Part shown: positions 1 to 12,978 of the stretch, piece after piece
Layout: each line of letters begins with the position of its first letter
Numbering within the stretch: position 1 is the first letter of the stretch
NCBI RefSeq assembly: GCF_010183535.1
Contig: NC_071333.1
Coordinates: 992,001 to 1,056,000 of the forward strand
DNA: 64,000 bases
DNA from: Caenorhabditis remanei
Taxonomy: Eukaryota; Nematoda; Chromadorea; Rhabditida; Rhabditidae
Reading direction: 5' to 3'
Made by a program: the position numbers and the translations under genes
Notes under the pieces: generated by a model
Databases searched by the model: none
What the model saw: the letters and a program-made list of their open reading frames with translations, nothing else
What the model was told of the DNA's origin: nothing

Positions 1-370
1 CCTCCAAAATGACGTCCTTGATTCCTTTTCGCGCCAAAAAATTTCAAACATGTTTTTGATGACTGTCTCCTTTCTCTCTCTCTCATTCTGTTCCGTTGGT
101 TTCGGATTTCTTGTAAATATTCTCTATGTGACATTGAAAAAATGATGAGCGGATATCTGTTTGTCTAGCGGCCTTGCAATTCGACTAGGCCCGCGAAATC
201 ATCAAAATCAAATTTGAATTAATGATCTTTGAACTTTAATCCGATTGGTTCTAACTTCAGAGCGAATTTAATAAATTAACATTTATTAGGAATTAATAGT
301 GAAAAAAAAAACTTAAAATTTGGATTACAAAGTACACGTTGAGAAAATCTGGTCAATGATTGAATGGTAA
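1..370. other. Left-edge intergenic segment
   Basis: No coding exon is visible here. Positions 26-40 hold an E2F-type site (TTTTCGCGCCAAAAA) and 11-17 a CRE-like TGACGTC. These look like promoter elements of a gene beyond the left edge, which is inference. On the minus strand an AATAAA (plus-strand TTTATT, 282-287) lies about 85 nt downstream of the stop codon of the PAN/TSP1 gene and is its likely poly(A) signal. Confidence 0.5.
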
Positions 371-3300
371 TTAACAGGAAAGAGTACAGTATCTGAAAAA
401 TGGTCCCTCGCATTGAGCTGGGTCCTTGGCAATGCATTCACGAGACTCGAATCCAATCATGCTGCCGTTGTTGCATGGTTGGGAAGAGGCGAATTGCTGA
501 AAATAGAAAAAATACAGTAATTTCTCAAATTGTTGTTTTGAATATGATGATGTCACAGTGTTTTTCAATGTTCGTGGTCACTGATACTGTATTGAATCAC
601 GTTTTGTTGGTACTGTAGTATTTTATCATATCACTATCGGAACATCAAGAAAGTTTTCTCAGATTCTACCATTTAGAATTCCCATTTCCAAATCTCACCT
701 GGCAAGTTCCTTGCCATTGTCCCCAAACCTGTTCATTGAGAACTGGAAGAAGACGACTTGGGACTGAGTCAACGGAAATGTTGTCGACAGCAATTGGCTC
801 ATCGTACTCATCTCCCTCAACTGACACCACAGATCGGATCATTTCGTTGTTTTGTGGAGCTGAAATCATGCATTTTTAACTTTCCGACTCAAAATTGTCG
901 CTTGTCGCATACTAGTTGTTGGAATGATTTCAGGACAATTCTGGACTTGCATGAGTGCTCCAAGACACTTTCTTAGGTTTAGACAACGTCTTCTGCGGAC
1001 TTGTCTCTCGTTACTCTTGGTGCATGGAGTCCAGTCGGACCACTCTGAGAAGTATGTCTGAAAAACAGAGCTATTATGAAAACAACAACTATTTTCTGTT
1101 AATTAAAAACATTCCGTTCCGCCAAAACACACCTCTTCTGGCTCCTGTGGTTCTTCCGACTTAGAAGAGTCGTCGGTAATCTCCAAACTGTCTTCAAAAG
1201 TTTCTGGGAATTCGATCTTCGATTTTTTAACAGTCTCTTGCTTCTTCAGAATCTCATAGGTCTTTGATCCGAAGTTCTTTGGGTGTTTTTTGATTTTCTT
1301 CTGAATGAGAGACTTGATACGTTTTGGAGTTGGTGCCTCGGTGGTTGGCTCTTCAGTGGTGGTAGTTGTGGTAGTTGGAGTTGTGGTTGGAGCTTCTTCT
1401 TCTTCGGTGGTCTCTTCGGTTCCCTCTTCTCCCTCGCCTTCTGGAAGTAAAATTAAATGATGAACTGCACTGATTCTCAATATCAAAAATTCAAATACTC
1501 TCAAATTCGACAGAGTATTTCGACTACTGAGCGCTCTTTACGGCATGGACCGTCATATCCGGACTACCTCTGGCAAGAATTGGTTTGAAAACACACAGAA
1601 TTCCAGTAAAAGCCTGAAAACTCTAACAAGCAAGCATGATAATGATCAAGTATGGCAACAGAAACATCAAAACTGGTCTAGCTTGTCCATCCAACCAATT
1701 TTTCAGGATTACACTGGAGGGAAATATTTTACTAATCAAAATCAACGATTTCCGGCCGAAATTTCAGCGTACAGCTCTTATTTTAGTGTAAGCTACAGTT
1801 CTTGATCCTGGCTTCCAGGCCTATAACTATTTCGAGCATATGACACCAGTTCTGTCGTCAACGACAGAGCCGGCAACTCTGATTGGAGCATCTAACAATA
1901 GTTTATGCGTTTCTAACTTTTTCAGACTCCACTTTTGAATACAACTTCAACATCTGATTTCAACATCTACTGGAGAATTGAGCAAACGGCAAGCAGTTCA
2001 TAACGCGCAGCACTATTTTTGCATTTAGTTTCGATATTAGTGTTAATTAAAATTTCAAATTTCAAGTGAATTCTAGATTAACACTGCTGTACGGTAATCA
2101 GGTCATGTAGAAAATCAGAAGATTGGTCGATGTGCAAAAATTAAGTTCATTTAGACAATCCGAGCCCTCGGCGGCCAGCCGTTCGATAGCCTTGCTTTGT
2201 TCTTCAATTTCTGTATAGATCGGTTATTTCAGACTGTAGAACTAATTCAAACGCACAATAAAGAACAAACACTGACTTAAACGCCCAATAATATTTCAAC
2301 TACGAACGCGGCGTCTGCAACTGATTTCCGAATCACCGGAAACCTACAATCACCAAAAACCTCAACTGTTTTGGGAAAACTCTCTAATTTAAATTCTTTC
2401 CAAGTGTAATTTGGTTTTGTTTTACGCAATTCTGTGCAATTTTGTTGGGTTAATCTTTCAAAATGCTTGTTTCTGCAATATCCCACTACCCGTACCGTAT
2501 TCTCCTTCTTCTCCAGTTTCAGCATTATTCTCTTCTTGCTTCTCCTCCACTGGCTCCTCTTGTTTCTCAACTGGTTTCTCCTCCGCTGTCTCCTCAACTA
2601 CCTTCTCTACTGGTGTTTCCGGTTTTGGAGTAGTTTCAGAGATTTGGATGTTGACAACTGGCTTGACCTCCTCTTCAACGGTTTCTGGGGTTTCCTCAGC
2701 TGGTGCATCGGCGGTCTCAGTCTTGGTTGGGGTCTCTGAAACGTTTTTACAATATTTATATGCTTTTCTCATGTCTCAAAACTCACTCTTAACGGCATTC
2801 AAGTCACATCCGTTCTGGAAGTAGATAACCTTGTCGTTCTCTTCCTTTGTAAATCCAGCTGGCTTTGTCAAAGCAGATTCCTTGTTGGTAATGCACTCGC
2901 CATCTTCATAGAAATACATAGCAGACTTGCAATCAGCTTCCTGAACACATTGAGCAACACAAGACTCAATACTGTCAGTGAGGGTCATGTTGACGGCATA
3001 TCCAACAAGAACGCTTTGGTCGACACGGATGAACTGAGATTGAGCGCATTGCTCTGGGAGGTTGTCTAAAAAACCTTTGATACTGTGAGATTATGCTTGT
3101 TCTGATTAGTGATTGATGTCCCACAAGCGATAACTAATTTTTTCTGAATGAATACTAAAGCATTGTACAAAACGTTGTGACCGCAAATTTTGTACATTTT
3201 GCAGAAAAAAGTATGCTGGTCATTTATCTGATTAGTGTCAGCCCAATTAAGTGAAATTGGAGGAGATCAACAAAGAACGCTATCTTTATCAGAAAAATCC

Positions 3301-4480
3301 TGCGAGCATCTGTTGGGGAAAAACTTTACAACAATCGTCATCCAAAAGTTGTAATGGTTCCGCAACTTTCATTAAAACTGTTATGTGGATAAAGTTGGTG
3401 TTACTATAACACATACTAAAAAGTCTGTCTCTTTGCTTGATATTTGATTTTAGACGAGCTCGTTTTATAAAAGACCAGGCAATGTCAGAGTTCTGTCGTT
3501 TTGCTTATTGTCCTTAAGCGGATCCGGTAAAATATATCATAACCAAAACTTTGGTTCAACAGACAAACGTTGATTCTAGATCCAAAAGTTCCTGAATAAT
3601 CAACTTACGAGAAAGGCAAGTCTTCTCGAAGTATCTCTTTCCAACAGCGATCTGGATTTCAGCCGATCCAACTGGAGCGGACTTCTCTTTATGAATAGTA
3701 CAGGAGAAGCTTGCGTGATCGTATGTGAAGGAGTTGCAAACGATTGGACGGTCAAATTTGTCCTGAACAAGTAACCCAGAATAAAGTATAAACGGTATGA
3801 ACAATTCTCACTCTGTTCTGTGTGCACGTCTTCAGGCACTCTTCTTCAGAAGTTGCCTTATACACAATGGGATCGGAAGACTGTAGACTGGCATTGTCAG
3901 TAACGAAGAAATGTGTTTTGCTCTCATCGCACGTGTCTGGAATGAAATGTTGTTGAAGGAAACAAAGCTTTCATTGTTTGTTTCAAATACGTCTGTTTTA
4001 GTGAACTGGTACCAAAAATGAAGACCTCAAACCGAGGAATTGTGAAGATAGTGAGTTACTTCTCACAAGTGAAAATATTAATTAGCACGACCGAAATTAA
4101 CCGTAAAGTATATTTTCAACTAGATTTTCTTAACAACTGTAACTTGTGAGCAATAGTTGTTTCAGTTTTTATTTGACTCATCACGTTTTGGTAATTGCAG
4201 CTCTGAATTGAAAATCTCAAAGTTTTATTTTCGGGTACTGTAATTCGAATAACTGTTAAAATTAAGTTACCAAAAGTATGTGAAATTCTCATAACAGTGA
4301 TTGTATCCTATGTAACAACTGAAACACAGAACTGTCCCAAAAATAAAACACCATTAAAGTTTGAAATTGTAGTATTCTGAGTTCAAAGCCTCGCTAAAAC
4401 AGCGAATTACCTTTCTTCGCAACACTTTTAGCTGAAACGGAGCCAATACAGAGTAGCACAAGTATACTGTAGCGGATCAT
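371..4480 (-). CDS. Secreted PAN/apple and thrombospondin-1-like protein
   Basis: Nine coding exons: 4480-4411, 3936-3812, 3762-3609, 3065-2787, 2735-2490, 1440-1133, 1057-913, 859-699, 496-371. All phases agree and give 537 residues. Residues 1-17 are a signal peptide (hydrophobic core SILVLLCIG). Two Cys-rich PAN/apple-like modules follow, about 26-115 and 119-215; the second contains CVAQCVQEADCKSAMYFYE. Residues about 212-393 form a low-complexity linker very rich in Glu, Thr and Pro. Then come two reduced TSP1-like modules: one at about 395-437 with WSDWTPC and RRRRC, and one at 487-537 with WGQWQGTC that ends on a final Cys. It is probably an extracellular matrix, cuticle or cell-surface binding protein; the domain order is seen, the role is inferred. 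I do not recognise a specific gene. Exon 5 has two possible donors 6 nt apart (ending at 2490 or 2496), so a two-residue variant is possible. Confidence 0.85.
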
Positions 4481-6241
4481 TGTTTGATGGTCAATTGGCA
4501 AGCCACAGGCGAGAATGCGAATGAAATAAAACAGTACTTCTTCCCGATTTGGAAATGCTGGTTAATGAGATAGCAGCCTTTCCCTAACTGGGTTTCCTTT
4601 TCTCTCTCAATTTTCTCGTTCTCTCTCCTGTTCTCGGTGGAAAAGAGGTCACATTCAGATATACGTTTTCTCCGGATCGCCTACCCGCCGCCCACTCATC
4701 CCGAGACGTCAGGTCTCTCAAGTTATCCATAGTCTTTATTCAGAATTGGGGAGGGGGCCACCAAAAATTTTGTCCAGTTTCACTTTATCCGATTGCAAGA
4801 TCTATCTCGTCCCGTCGAAAAGAAAGACAGAATGTGTTAAACATATGAGGAGACATGTTCCGGTTCGCAGTCTGCATTAGTTCTATTGAATAAACGATAA
4901 GACACATGAATACATACATACATACACATACAAAAGACATTTACGGACATTTGGAATACTAAGAAGCGCTAATCGGTGGGTCAACGAATTGAATTTGAAA
5001 CGCTCACTTTCGATATGCACTATCAAAATTCAAGTATCCTTGTTTTCGCTATTCTCTTTTTTCAGGGAAATATTTGTTCTCCAAATACTATCCGTAGATG
5101 AAACTGACCGGAACTTATGAGTAACGGCTAATTGTGACAGATCGTCGCACTTCATAAAAATGTTATGACATTTTTTGTACAAAACTAGCTTATACTCCAA
5201 ACATCAATAAGTTTCCGACAGAGTGAACTGGACAAACTGGTCAATTAAAACACTACAGTAATTTTAACTTGGCTAGGAGAACTAATCAATCTTATTCTAA
5301 AGCAAATTCAAGAAAGGATAAAATTTAAAGCTACACTTTTCAAGGTTATTCTTAGGGGTTCATAAATTTCTTTAGGATCTTATCATCCACAATCATCATT
5401 TTCCCCCTTCCTTTCATTTTCCATATCATCGACCACATACGACGAAAAGGTTTGCTTACCCACAACCTTCACTTTCACATTTGATCGTTTGCGCACTAAG
5501 CGAAAACAAGAAAAACTTGAAACGTTCTCGACGCGAATTGGACATTTGTCAGATAAGGAATGTGGATTCCGTGTTTCTCGATTTATTTCAGTTTTTGACG
5601 CGTTTTCATTAATCTATTAAGATTGTCTGGCGATAAAGACGTTTCATTCAAATGTGAAGCTGGGTGAAGAGAGACGAAATAAAAACATTACACATTAAAA
5701 ACCATTGAAAAAGAAAGAATTGGAACCATTGTAAAAGATCACTACTATACAGCACACAGTGTGCAGTCATGTCAAAAAGGGAAACTTAGAAAAAAAACTT
5801 GAAGATATAATAAAGCGTAAAGGGTGATTTTTGATTGGAAGAGTTTGGTGAAAAGAACACAAAAACGAGCTGAAGGAAGAGGAACAATCAAAGGTAGGTC
5901 AAAGGTAGCAGCAAAGAAACGTTGAGATGAGCAGAGCAATACATTACATGCGAAAAAGGGTAAGAGCTGATTGTGAATACATACATGTTGGTTTGAAGAT
6001 CTTGTCAATTTCGGGAAAAAAATCTTGCCTCATTGTCAAGGGGGAAACTGGGGAAGAAAAGGGCAGCTGCCAATGAGAGGACATCCGGAAAAATATGGGT
6101 ACATGTATGAAAGGAAACAATCTAATAATGATGAAACAGTTGGGGTGACGAATAAATATGATGCGTGAAAGAAAAAAGAAAATTGATAGATGTAGTATAG
6201 ACCAAAACACGATAGAACGATGGATGTGGAGTCATTGACAA
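4481..6241. other. Intergenic, upstream of the PAN/TSP1 gene
   Basis: This holds the 5' flank of the PAN/TSP1 gene and the 3' flank of the BTB gene. The only repeat I see is a CATA microsatellite near 4910-4930. No convincing exon is visible on either strand; the short open frames lack splice-compatible ends or known motifs. Confidence 0.5.
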
Positions 6242-8369
6242 TTAGTTGTCTGAAAACGGATGATTTGTAAAATTATCATATTTGAGTTACAATGTACTAG
6301 AAAATCCCGGAAACTCAGAAAAATTCCTATTAGCTTGGGAAATTACTATTAGATTGGCAATAAGTCCTCTCAACTTACGTCTGCCTCTCTGTTGAAGAAG
6401 TTTGCCACGATCTTGTCCCTCTACCATGGTTCCACTATCCGGGCACTCTCTTTCCACGATACACAAGTACTCCTGTGGTTGTTCTGCAGTGTACGTCGAA
6501 TAGTTCGAAGTGATTGGAACGACCTGTAAAATTCTCATGTATTTCATGAAGTACCAGCAGCAGTACAAGTTCCAGCGACCACCAAAATGATGTCCCCGTC
6601 TGTCTGTCATTGCCAATTACCTGAACAATCTTCCAACCATCAGTCATTGCCGAAACAACTGATGCGAGCTCTTCCTCATGACATTGGAGCACGCGGTAGA
6701 CGAATTTATTTGACTGAAATTGTTAGTTAATTAACCACTGAAAAGAAAAATTCGAAACCAACCAAGCAGTTTAAGCCGCTCTCTCTGTCTTGCATACGAT
6801 CCATGATCAGTTGGCTCAGATTTGGCAAGTTGTAGAAGTCCGCCTCCGCCAAGATTCCTTCCTCAGAGAGTCCCGGATTCAAGATGAGTTTTCCGTGACG
6901 GAGATAGTTCAGGATTGGAGAGAAGAAGTCCGGATCGCGGTCAATCAAGTATGCGCCAGTCTCATCCTTATCAGTTGGGAGGCCAAGCTCATCCTGACAA
7001 AGTCTGTAGAGGAACGACCCTGACTCACGCATCAGAGTTGATCGCGTGGTTTGGAAGACCTGGAATTTTAGTTCCTGGTTTATATTCATAGGAGCATATC
7101 AAGAACTACGGTACTGAACGCCACATGCCTTCTAAATGTTGTCCCTTTCTGACTTTATATGTATACTTCAGTACACATGACTAAATCTAGTTGAATTTGT
7201 ACTTTTGTAGACTTCTGACTTCTGGTACACTGATTAGAATCGTATTCCAAGAATCTAAAATTGTAATGACTTCTGATTTTAATCCTCTTGTTACCGCTAC
7301 CGTATACTTTTGTAATCGTCTGGGTATATTCCCAGCTTTCTCAAAAAATCTTTACAAGGAGCCCATCCGGGAAACCTTCAAAAACGTAACCCATAATTTA
7401 GAGCATATTCGGGTCGGCAAAAAGAGCGAACCTGGTAATTTAAATGTCACTGGCTGGTGCGACAACCATGCAGACGTAGACGTGCAATTTATAATAAAGC
7501 ACACATCTACAGTAGTCCATGTGCACGCGATACACCCTCATTGTGTCCAGAAAATCAAGTCATGTTGCTCGGACATGCGAGGGCGTGGGAATTGTGTATT
7601 TTTGTGGGATTTTTTTCATTTCCCATGGTTTCTCATGTAAAAGGAAAATGGAATAAGGCTTATGAGTGGGCTTGAGCCGCGTCACATGAAGTTATTGGCT
7701 ACCGTAACCCATCACCTAGTTTTTTACCACATCTGACTATATCAATGAGTTCAAACAATTAAGTTACACTCACTTTTCCTCCAACATTGAGACGAACCCA
7801 GTTGCTAGAACTGGATCCTCCGTAATGGAATCCATTAGATTTGCTTCCAATTCCATTTTGATTAGTCGAGTCGTCAGCGGACACCGACATGTTTCGAATT
7901 GCTTGAATAGTCTCTTGGAACGGGAATCTGACGTCTGATTCGTCAATGGCCGAGGCAGTTGATGTGGCACATGAGGAACTCATTTCAGTGTCGGACGATT
8001 GTCGTGGTGACGCTGAAGAAGGGAATGAATGAATATGAGAGCTGATATCTGGTTGGGTTTTTGGTGAAAAGGGGGAGGGACTCTAATGATATGCTGCTGA
8101 GACTCGAAAAGTGGGCGGAGCCACAACGACAACTCTCCACTGAACAAGAAGCCTACTGTAATGCGAAGAGTGGGAAAAAGAATTATGGCAAAACCTTTAG
8201 AGAATTCGATTGTAGTAATCTAGGGATTCAGTTGCCTGTTAGATTCTCACATAAAATACTAATAAGTTCTTATGGGAATGAAATTCAAAAAATTTGAAAA
8301 ATAAGTAGAGAAAAACAGAATAAAGAGAAACTCACTTGTGTTCGATACCAAAACGTTCCGAGAATCCAT
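6242..8369 (-). CDS. BTB/POZ protein of the KCTD2/5/17 family
   Basis: Exons 8369-8336, 8012-7774, 7059-6763, 6713-6621, 6523-6379 and a tiny last exon 6249-6242 give 271 residues. The N-terminal ~80 residues are Ser-rich and low complexity. The T1-type BTB domain runs from about 83 ([18 protein letters not shown]) to about 185. It is followed by the conserved KCTD5 C-terminal region, with [20 protein letters not shown], an aromatic/Tyr stretch and LLQQRGRR near the end, closely matching the human KCTD5 pattern. Family members form pentamers and act as Cullin-3 substrate adaptors, and also bind G-beta-gamma; those functions are known for the family, not shown here. The start at 8369 is chosen because a 34-nt exon splices in frame to the Met otherwise seen at 7983. 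An acceptor ends at 8397, so 8396 may be the trans-splice site. The last exon (His-Asn-stop after a strong TTTTCAG) is the least certain part. Confidence 0.87.
7060..7773. other. Large second intron of the KCTD gene
   Basis: This 714-bp intron holds a 149-codon open frame on the opposite strand (7191-7640) and a GC-richer stretch around 7370-7680. The translation has no recognisable domain and no splice context. I treat it as non-coding, possibly repeat-derived. Confidence 0.4.
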
Positions 8370-8396
8370 TCCACGGCAACACGGAACGCAGACAAT

Positions 8397-11300
8397 CTGC
8401 AATAATATCCTCATTGGGAATTCATTGATTTCTATTTTTTTCTCCACTGGGCTCGTTCACCAATATGGCGCAAAAAAAGAAGGAATTTGCAACAAGAAGA
8501 ATGAGAAGAGTTGAATGAGCAAACAAACAGAAACGGGAGGACCGAGAGGCTTTGCTCCCTCCTGAAACCCCAACCAACAAAGGGAAGGGGAAAAAAGAAG
8601 AGAGAAAAAAAGAGAGGCCCCCCTAAAAATGATTTCAGAGACGAGCTAGAAGGCATTATTTCATTCATTTTTTCCTTTGCTTCTGGTGTATCCAATATAC
8701 AAGGAAATCTAGATATTGGAAAATGAAATGTGCACAACACAGCCCACGGAATTGCCTTAGCTAGAAGATTCTGAAGATTGGAAAGGTTTTCGAGAAGGAG
8801 TAAAATTTGAGGAGATTTGATGTGACCTTCAGTCGTATGACTCAGATTTAGAGAGGCATCGGTTGACTTTACGATTTTCAGTTTTCAACTAATGGGATGT
8901 TAGTTCATGGTAATGAAATCGGGATGACAAGGTTCAGAATAGCGATTGAGACACTGAGCGGGGCGCTGATAGTTTGAGACGGTGATTTGAAATCTTGAAA
9001 GGTTGACATTTCGAATGGAACAGCTAATGAACTTGCAAAATGAGAACTTTAGAAATATAGTTTTAGTAAAATTCTCGAACATTCGTGAAATGTCAGAAGA
9101 ATTAAGAAACTGATTGATAAGCCTTCGTTCAAAATGTTCTACTTTAGGCACACATTGATTTTCTAACTCTCTGTTATCAGTTAAGTGAAATTGAAACTTC
9201 AAAGAGTCTTATGCTTCATTGCGTAGTCGTGTTTTCTTGGAACAAAACGTTAGCTGATCTATGGTCAGATTCATAGAAAAAAGTTATTTTCAGATTTGAA
9301 AAACTGAAAAAATGAATCACGAAAGGAAATATGGCAACATTCAATAGGGACTGCATCCTGTTCAAAATCACTTTTATATCCGGTTTGAAAAGTGAAGATT
9401 ACCTGGCCTAAAGAAGTCGGTAGATTAGTAAAAACACTTCTAAATATACATTTGAAACTAGAATGATTAATATCAGAGTGTTTCCTAGTAGGGATTTTAA
9501 GTATGTAATATGGAAGACAATCGGCCACAAAGTGAAACAGTCGGTTACTTGATTAGAACAATATCATAATTAAACAGATGACTGAGAATCAACTGACTAA
9601 CTTATTCACGGAAAAACGATAGGAACAACTGAAAACGACTTAGCAGGCAAACGAATACACAAAATCCTCATCTGGAAAAGGATTCACCAATTAGTGAACC
9701 TACGAAATACTCATTTTTCTGTTTACTTGACAGAACGAGTGCTACAATCGTAAAAAATTATAAAATTGGATACGTTCAAAACTAACTATCTCTTGCCATG
9801 TGTATAGAGAATAACACAATCGTACAGCAACAGGTACTCATGTTTCTTCAGAATTAGAAAGAGCAACTGAATGTCTCCGGCACTACCGACTATAAATCCG
9901 TTTCACAAAAAAAATTGCAGAATGATCAGATTTTAATCAAGATATTGAGGGATTTCATTTTCTAAATTGAATTACAGTAGGACTACCACGAGAACTCATA
10001 AAATGAGAAAAAATACCGAAGCAAGAAAATCGAGAGTTCGAACTAAAATTTCTCTAATGTAAGTGCTTTTGGTAGGGAGCACAGCATCTCTTTTTTAATG
10101 TTTGTTGGAAAGTCAGTATACATATGATGAATCGGCTTGAGTCTATAAGGTTTTAAAACATCTAATGGGATATACTGCACTACAGTGTATCCAATTTTCT
10201 GGGTCATCAGGAGTGGCTAAAACAGAAATGTCAAGCCTAGAAAACGGTTTTTCCATACATTATGTTCCCAACTGTTCAATCGAAGATCTATCAATTGAGT
10301 TACTCATCATTGTTATGCAATACCGTAGTCTCTCATGTTTTTCCTTGTTATTCTCAATTTCATAAAACTACCTATGTATTAAACAGACAGATTTCTAGAT
10401 CGTGCTGATATTCTGTTATCAAAAACTGAAAAAGAAGCATAACAAGAATTCAGAAAACATAAAAAGAGCCCACTTCGCTAATTGGCCCCTGCGGAATTAC
10501 CATAGTAACTTTAGAATTACCGCGAAATTCAAAACGCAGTTTTCATATAAGAAATTTTTGGAATGGATTCTATCCGGCGTACCAGCTTACAATCTCTTAG
10601 AAGTTATTTGAAAATCCTCACTTTGAACTGACAAATAAACGTTGGAAACGTGTTGAATATAGAAAAAGAATGGAAAATGAGTTTTGAAGGATATATGCCC
10701 TCCGAAAAGAAAAAAGTATCAGCATAATCTTTCTTTCTAATAGACCAGAAAAAATACTTCAACACAAAAGAGCTCTCGATTTGAGGAGGGATTATCTCCC
10801 ACAAGTGCTCGTTTTATTGATATAAACTTGAGAACTCTTTTGGATATGAATCTGAAACCCCCAAAAGATCAATTTCAAGTAGAATTTTTGACGTAATCGG
10901 CCTCGTTTAGGAATTTTGAACGAAAAGAAAAATTGTGAAGTAAGCAAGATACTATGATTGGTAAATACCTGACATGACATATTGAGTTCCATCCCAATTA
11001 AAAAAAAAAGAGCTATGGCGGATTAGAGATTTTGGTAAAATCTTGCAGCCAAGACCAGAAAACATTTTTTAAGGAAACAGCCTGGTTTTCACACCTGCCA
11101 ATAGTTTGACTGACAACTTTTCACAACAATTTAAAAAAATGTATACCACCTTAAAATATCATTGTTTTTTAATTAGGCTGTGAAACGGTGTCTAAATATA
11201 GTGCAACATGGAATTTAGTCTAATTGTACCATTGAAATCATTTCTACTTTCAATATCTCTCAAACTTTGAGTATGAAACGTTGAATCAAGTCCTGTTGGA

Positions 11301-12978
11301 GGTGTTCAAATTGGTACGAAAGGTAGAAGAAAGACCGGAATCAGTTAAAAAGTATTGAATCTACTTTCTGTTTTTTTTTCATGTTTCTATTGATACAAAT
11401 AATTTAAAATATTCCAATTTTCAACAAGAACCTGAAAACGTGCATTTTTTCAGATAAACTACAGTTGATTAAAAGATTTGGAAGATATTGAACTTAATTA
11501 GACAAACATTTTCAAAAATCCATCTAATCAACATCGAGGATCATTATGAAATAAAAGTTAAACTAAAAATTCTGAAAAAATGTTCTCATTGTTGAAGAAA
11601 TAAGAACCGGCTAATTATCGCATTCGAAAAAGAACAGCGTTAACCTTCTGTCTTTTGAAAATAACAATTTAGGCGGGAAATTGGTGGTTGGAGAATTGCT
11701 GGTTTGTATAAGACACGAAGAATAATGGAAGGTTTGGTTTGAAAACTAGCGAACTGACTATGCAAAAAGTAAAACATACAGAAAATGAATACCTTTTCGA
11801 AATCAAAGTGATTTCTCTTGGGAAATAATCGATGAGAAGCCGAAAAAATATTCACCACATTCGTACTAACTTTCGCAAAACAACCATATGGTCAGTTACT
11901 GCAAAACGAAAGCGAGATAGTGTGAGATGGGAAGAGAAACGAGACACTGAGGGTGAACTAGTCCGCGGCCATAGGGTGCGATTTGGTTCGTGGGCGGCAA
12001 GTGACGCGTGAGATAGTTTGTCAATTGCATAGAGACCAGAGAAACAGCTTAAGAAAATGAGACAGTGGAAAGCACGGAACAGACAAGTGCGTGTGGTGAG
12101 TGTGTGTATGTGTATGTGTATTTGTGCATGTTTGTGATGTGCTCTTCTCTTTTTGCCCAAAAATATAATCAAATGGATTGAGATGTTGTATATATTAAGT
12201 TTTTATTTACGTTTTGAACGGCTCATCAAAATGCTAAGGAGAGAAATGACGAATGAAATGGAAAAAATGGAAATTTTCTCAATTTTTTTTGTTCGAAAAT
12301 TGGGCTTTCCGGTGGAACGCTTATTGAATGCCAATTATTCTTAAATTGCCTTCTTGAATTTGCGTACAAAGAACAACTGCTCCAAAAAATGTCCTCTAGT
12401 GTAATAACCTCACAGCGCACCAGTTGGTCTTTAAAGATTTATTATTTCTTGGTGGAATTGGCGGAATTATCTTTTGTTATCTTATCTACACCAGAAAAGG
12501 AAACGAACTGGAAAGAAAAGCTGTCAACTAATACACTGAAAAGAAAAAAATTGGCAAAGGGGGGAAATTTACGACTTACTCAAAAACTCATTACTCGGCA
12601 AAGTTTTGAAGCGGAAAATAATTAGTTTTTCTTATCTTGCTCAGTCATACGGAAACTTTTTTTGGCGGAGTACAATCTTTTTTCTGAGAAGGTTACTTCA
12701 GTCCAGCGCTGTGTTGTGACGATAGATTTTTACTGGCAGACTTGATGGATTGGGACTGATTAATTCAGACTGATTTAGTACAATTTTAGTTAGCAGTCGG
12801 TCATGGAGAAATCACGAGATTAAATTGTAGTTTTTGCTTTCTGCATTCAACGACGAATCAAATGAAATGGTGACTCTTCAAATTTCAATTTCAAAAATCT
12901 CACATAACACATCGGGATTGGGGACTGGCACATTCATATTTATATATCAAATTCTATAAAAATGAGAGAATAAAAAAT
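8397..12978. other. Intergenic, 5' flank of the KCTD gene
   Basis: About 4.6 kb between two minus-strand genes. I found no exon chain. It contains a poly-purine stretch near 8560-8620 and a GT-rich microsatellite near 12095-12140. Alternative first exons of the KCTD gene could lie here but none can be supported. Confidence 0.45.

Noticed and set aside
7191..7640. 149-codon plus-strand frame inside the KCTD intron
   Set aside because: No domain, no splice sites joining it to other exons, and antisense to a well-supported gene.
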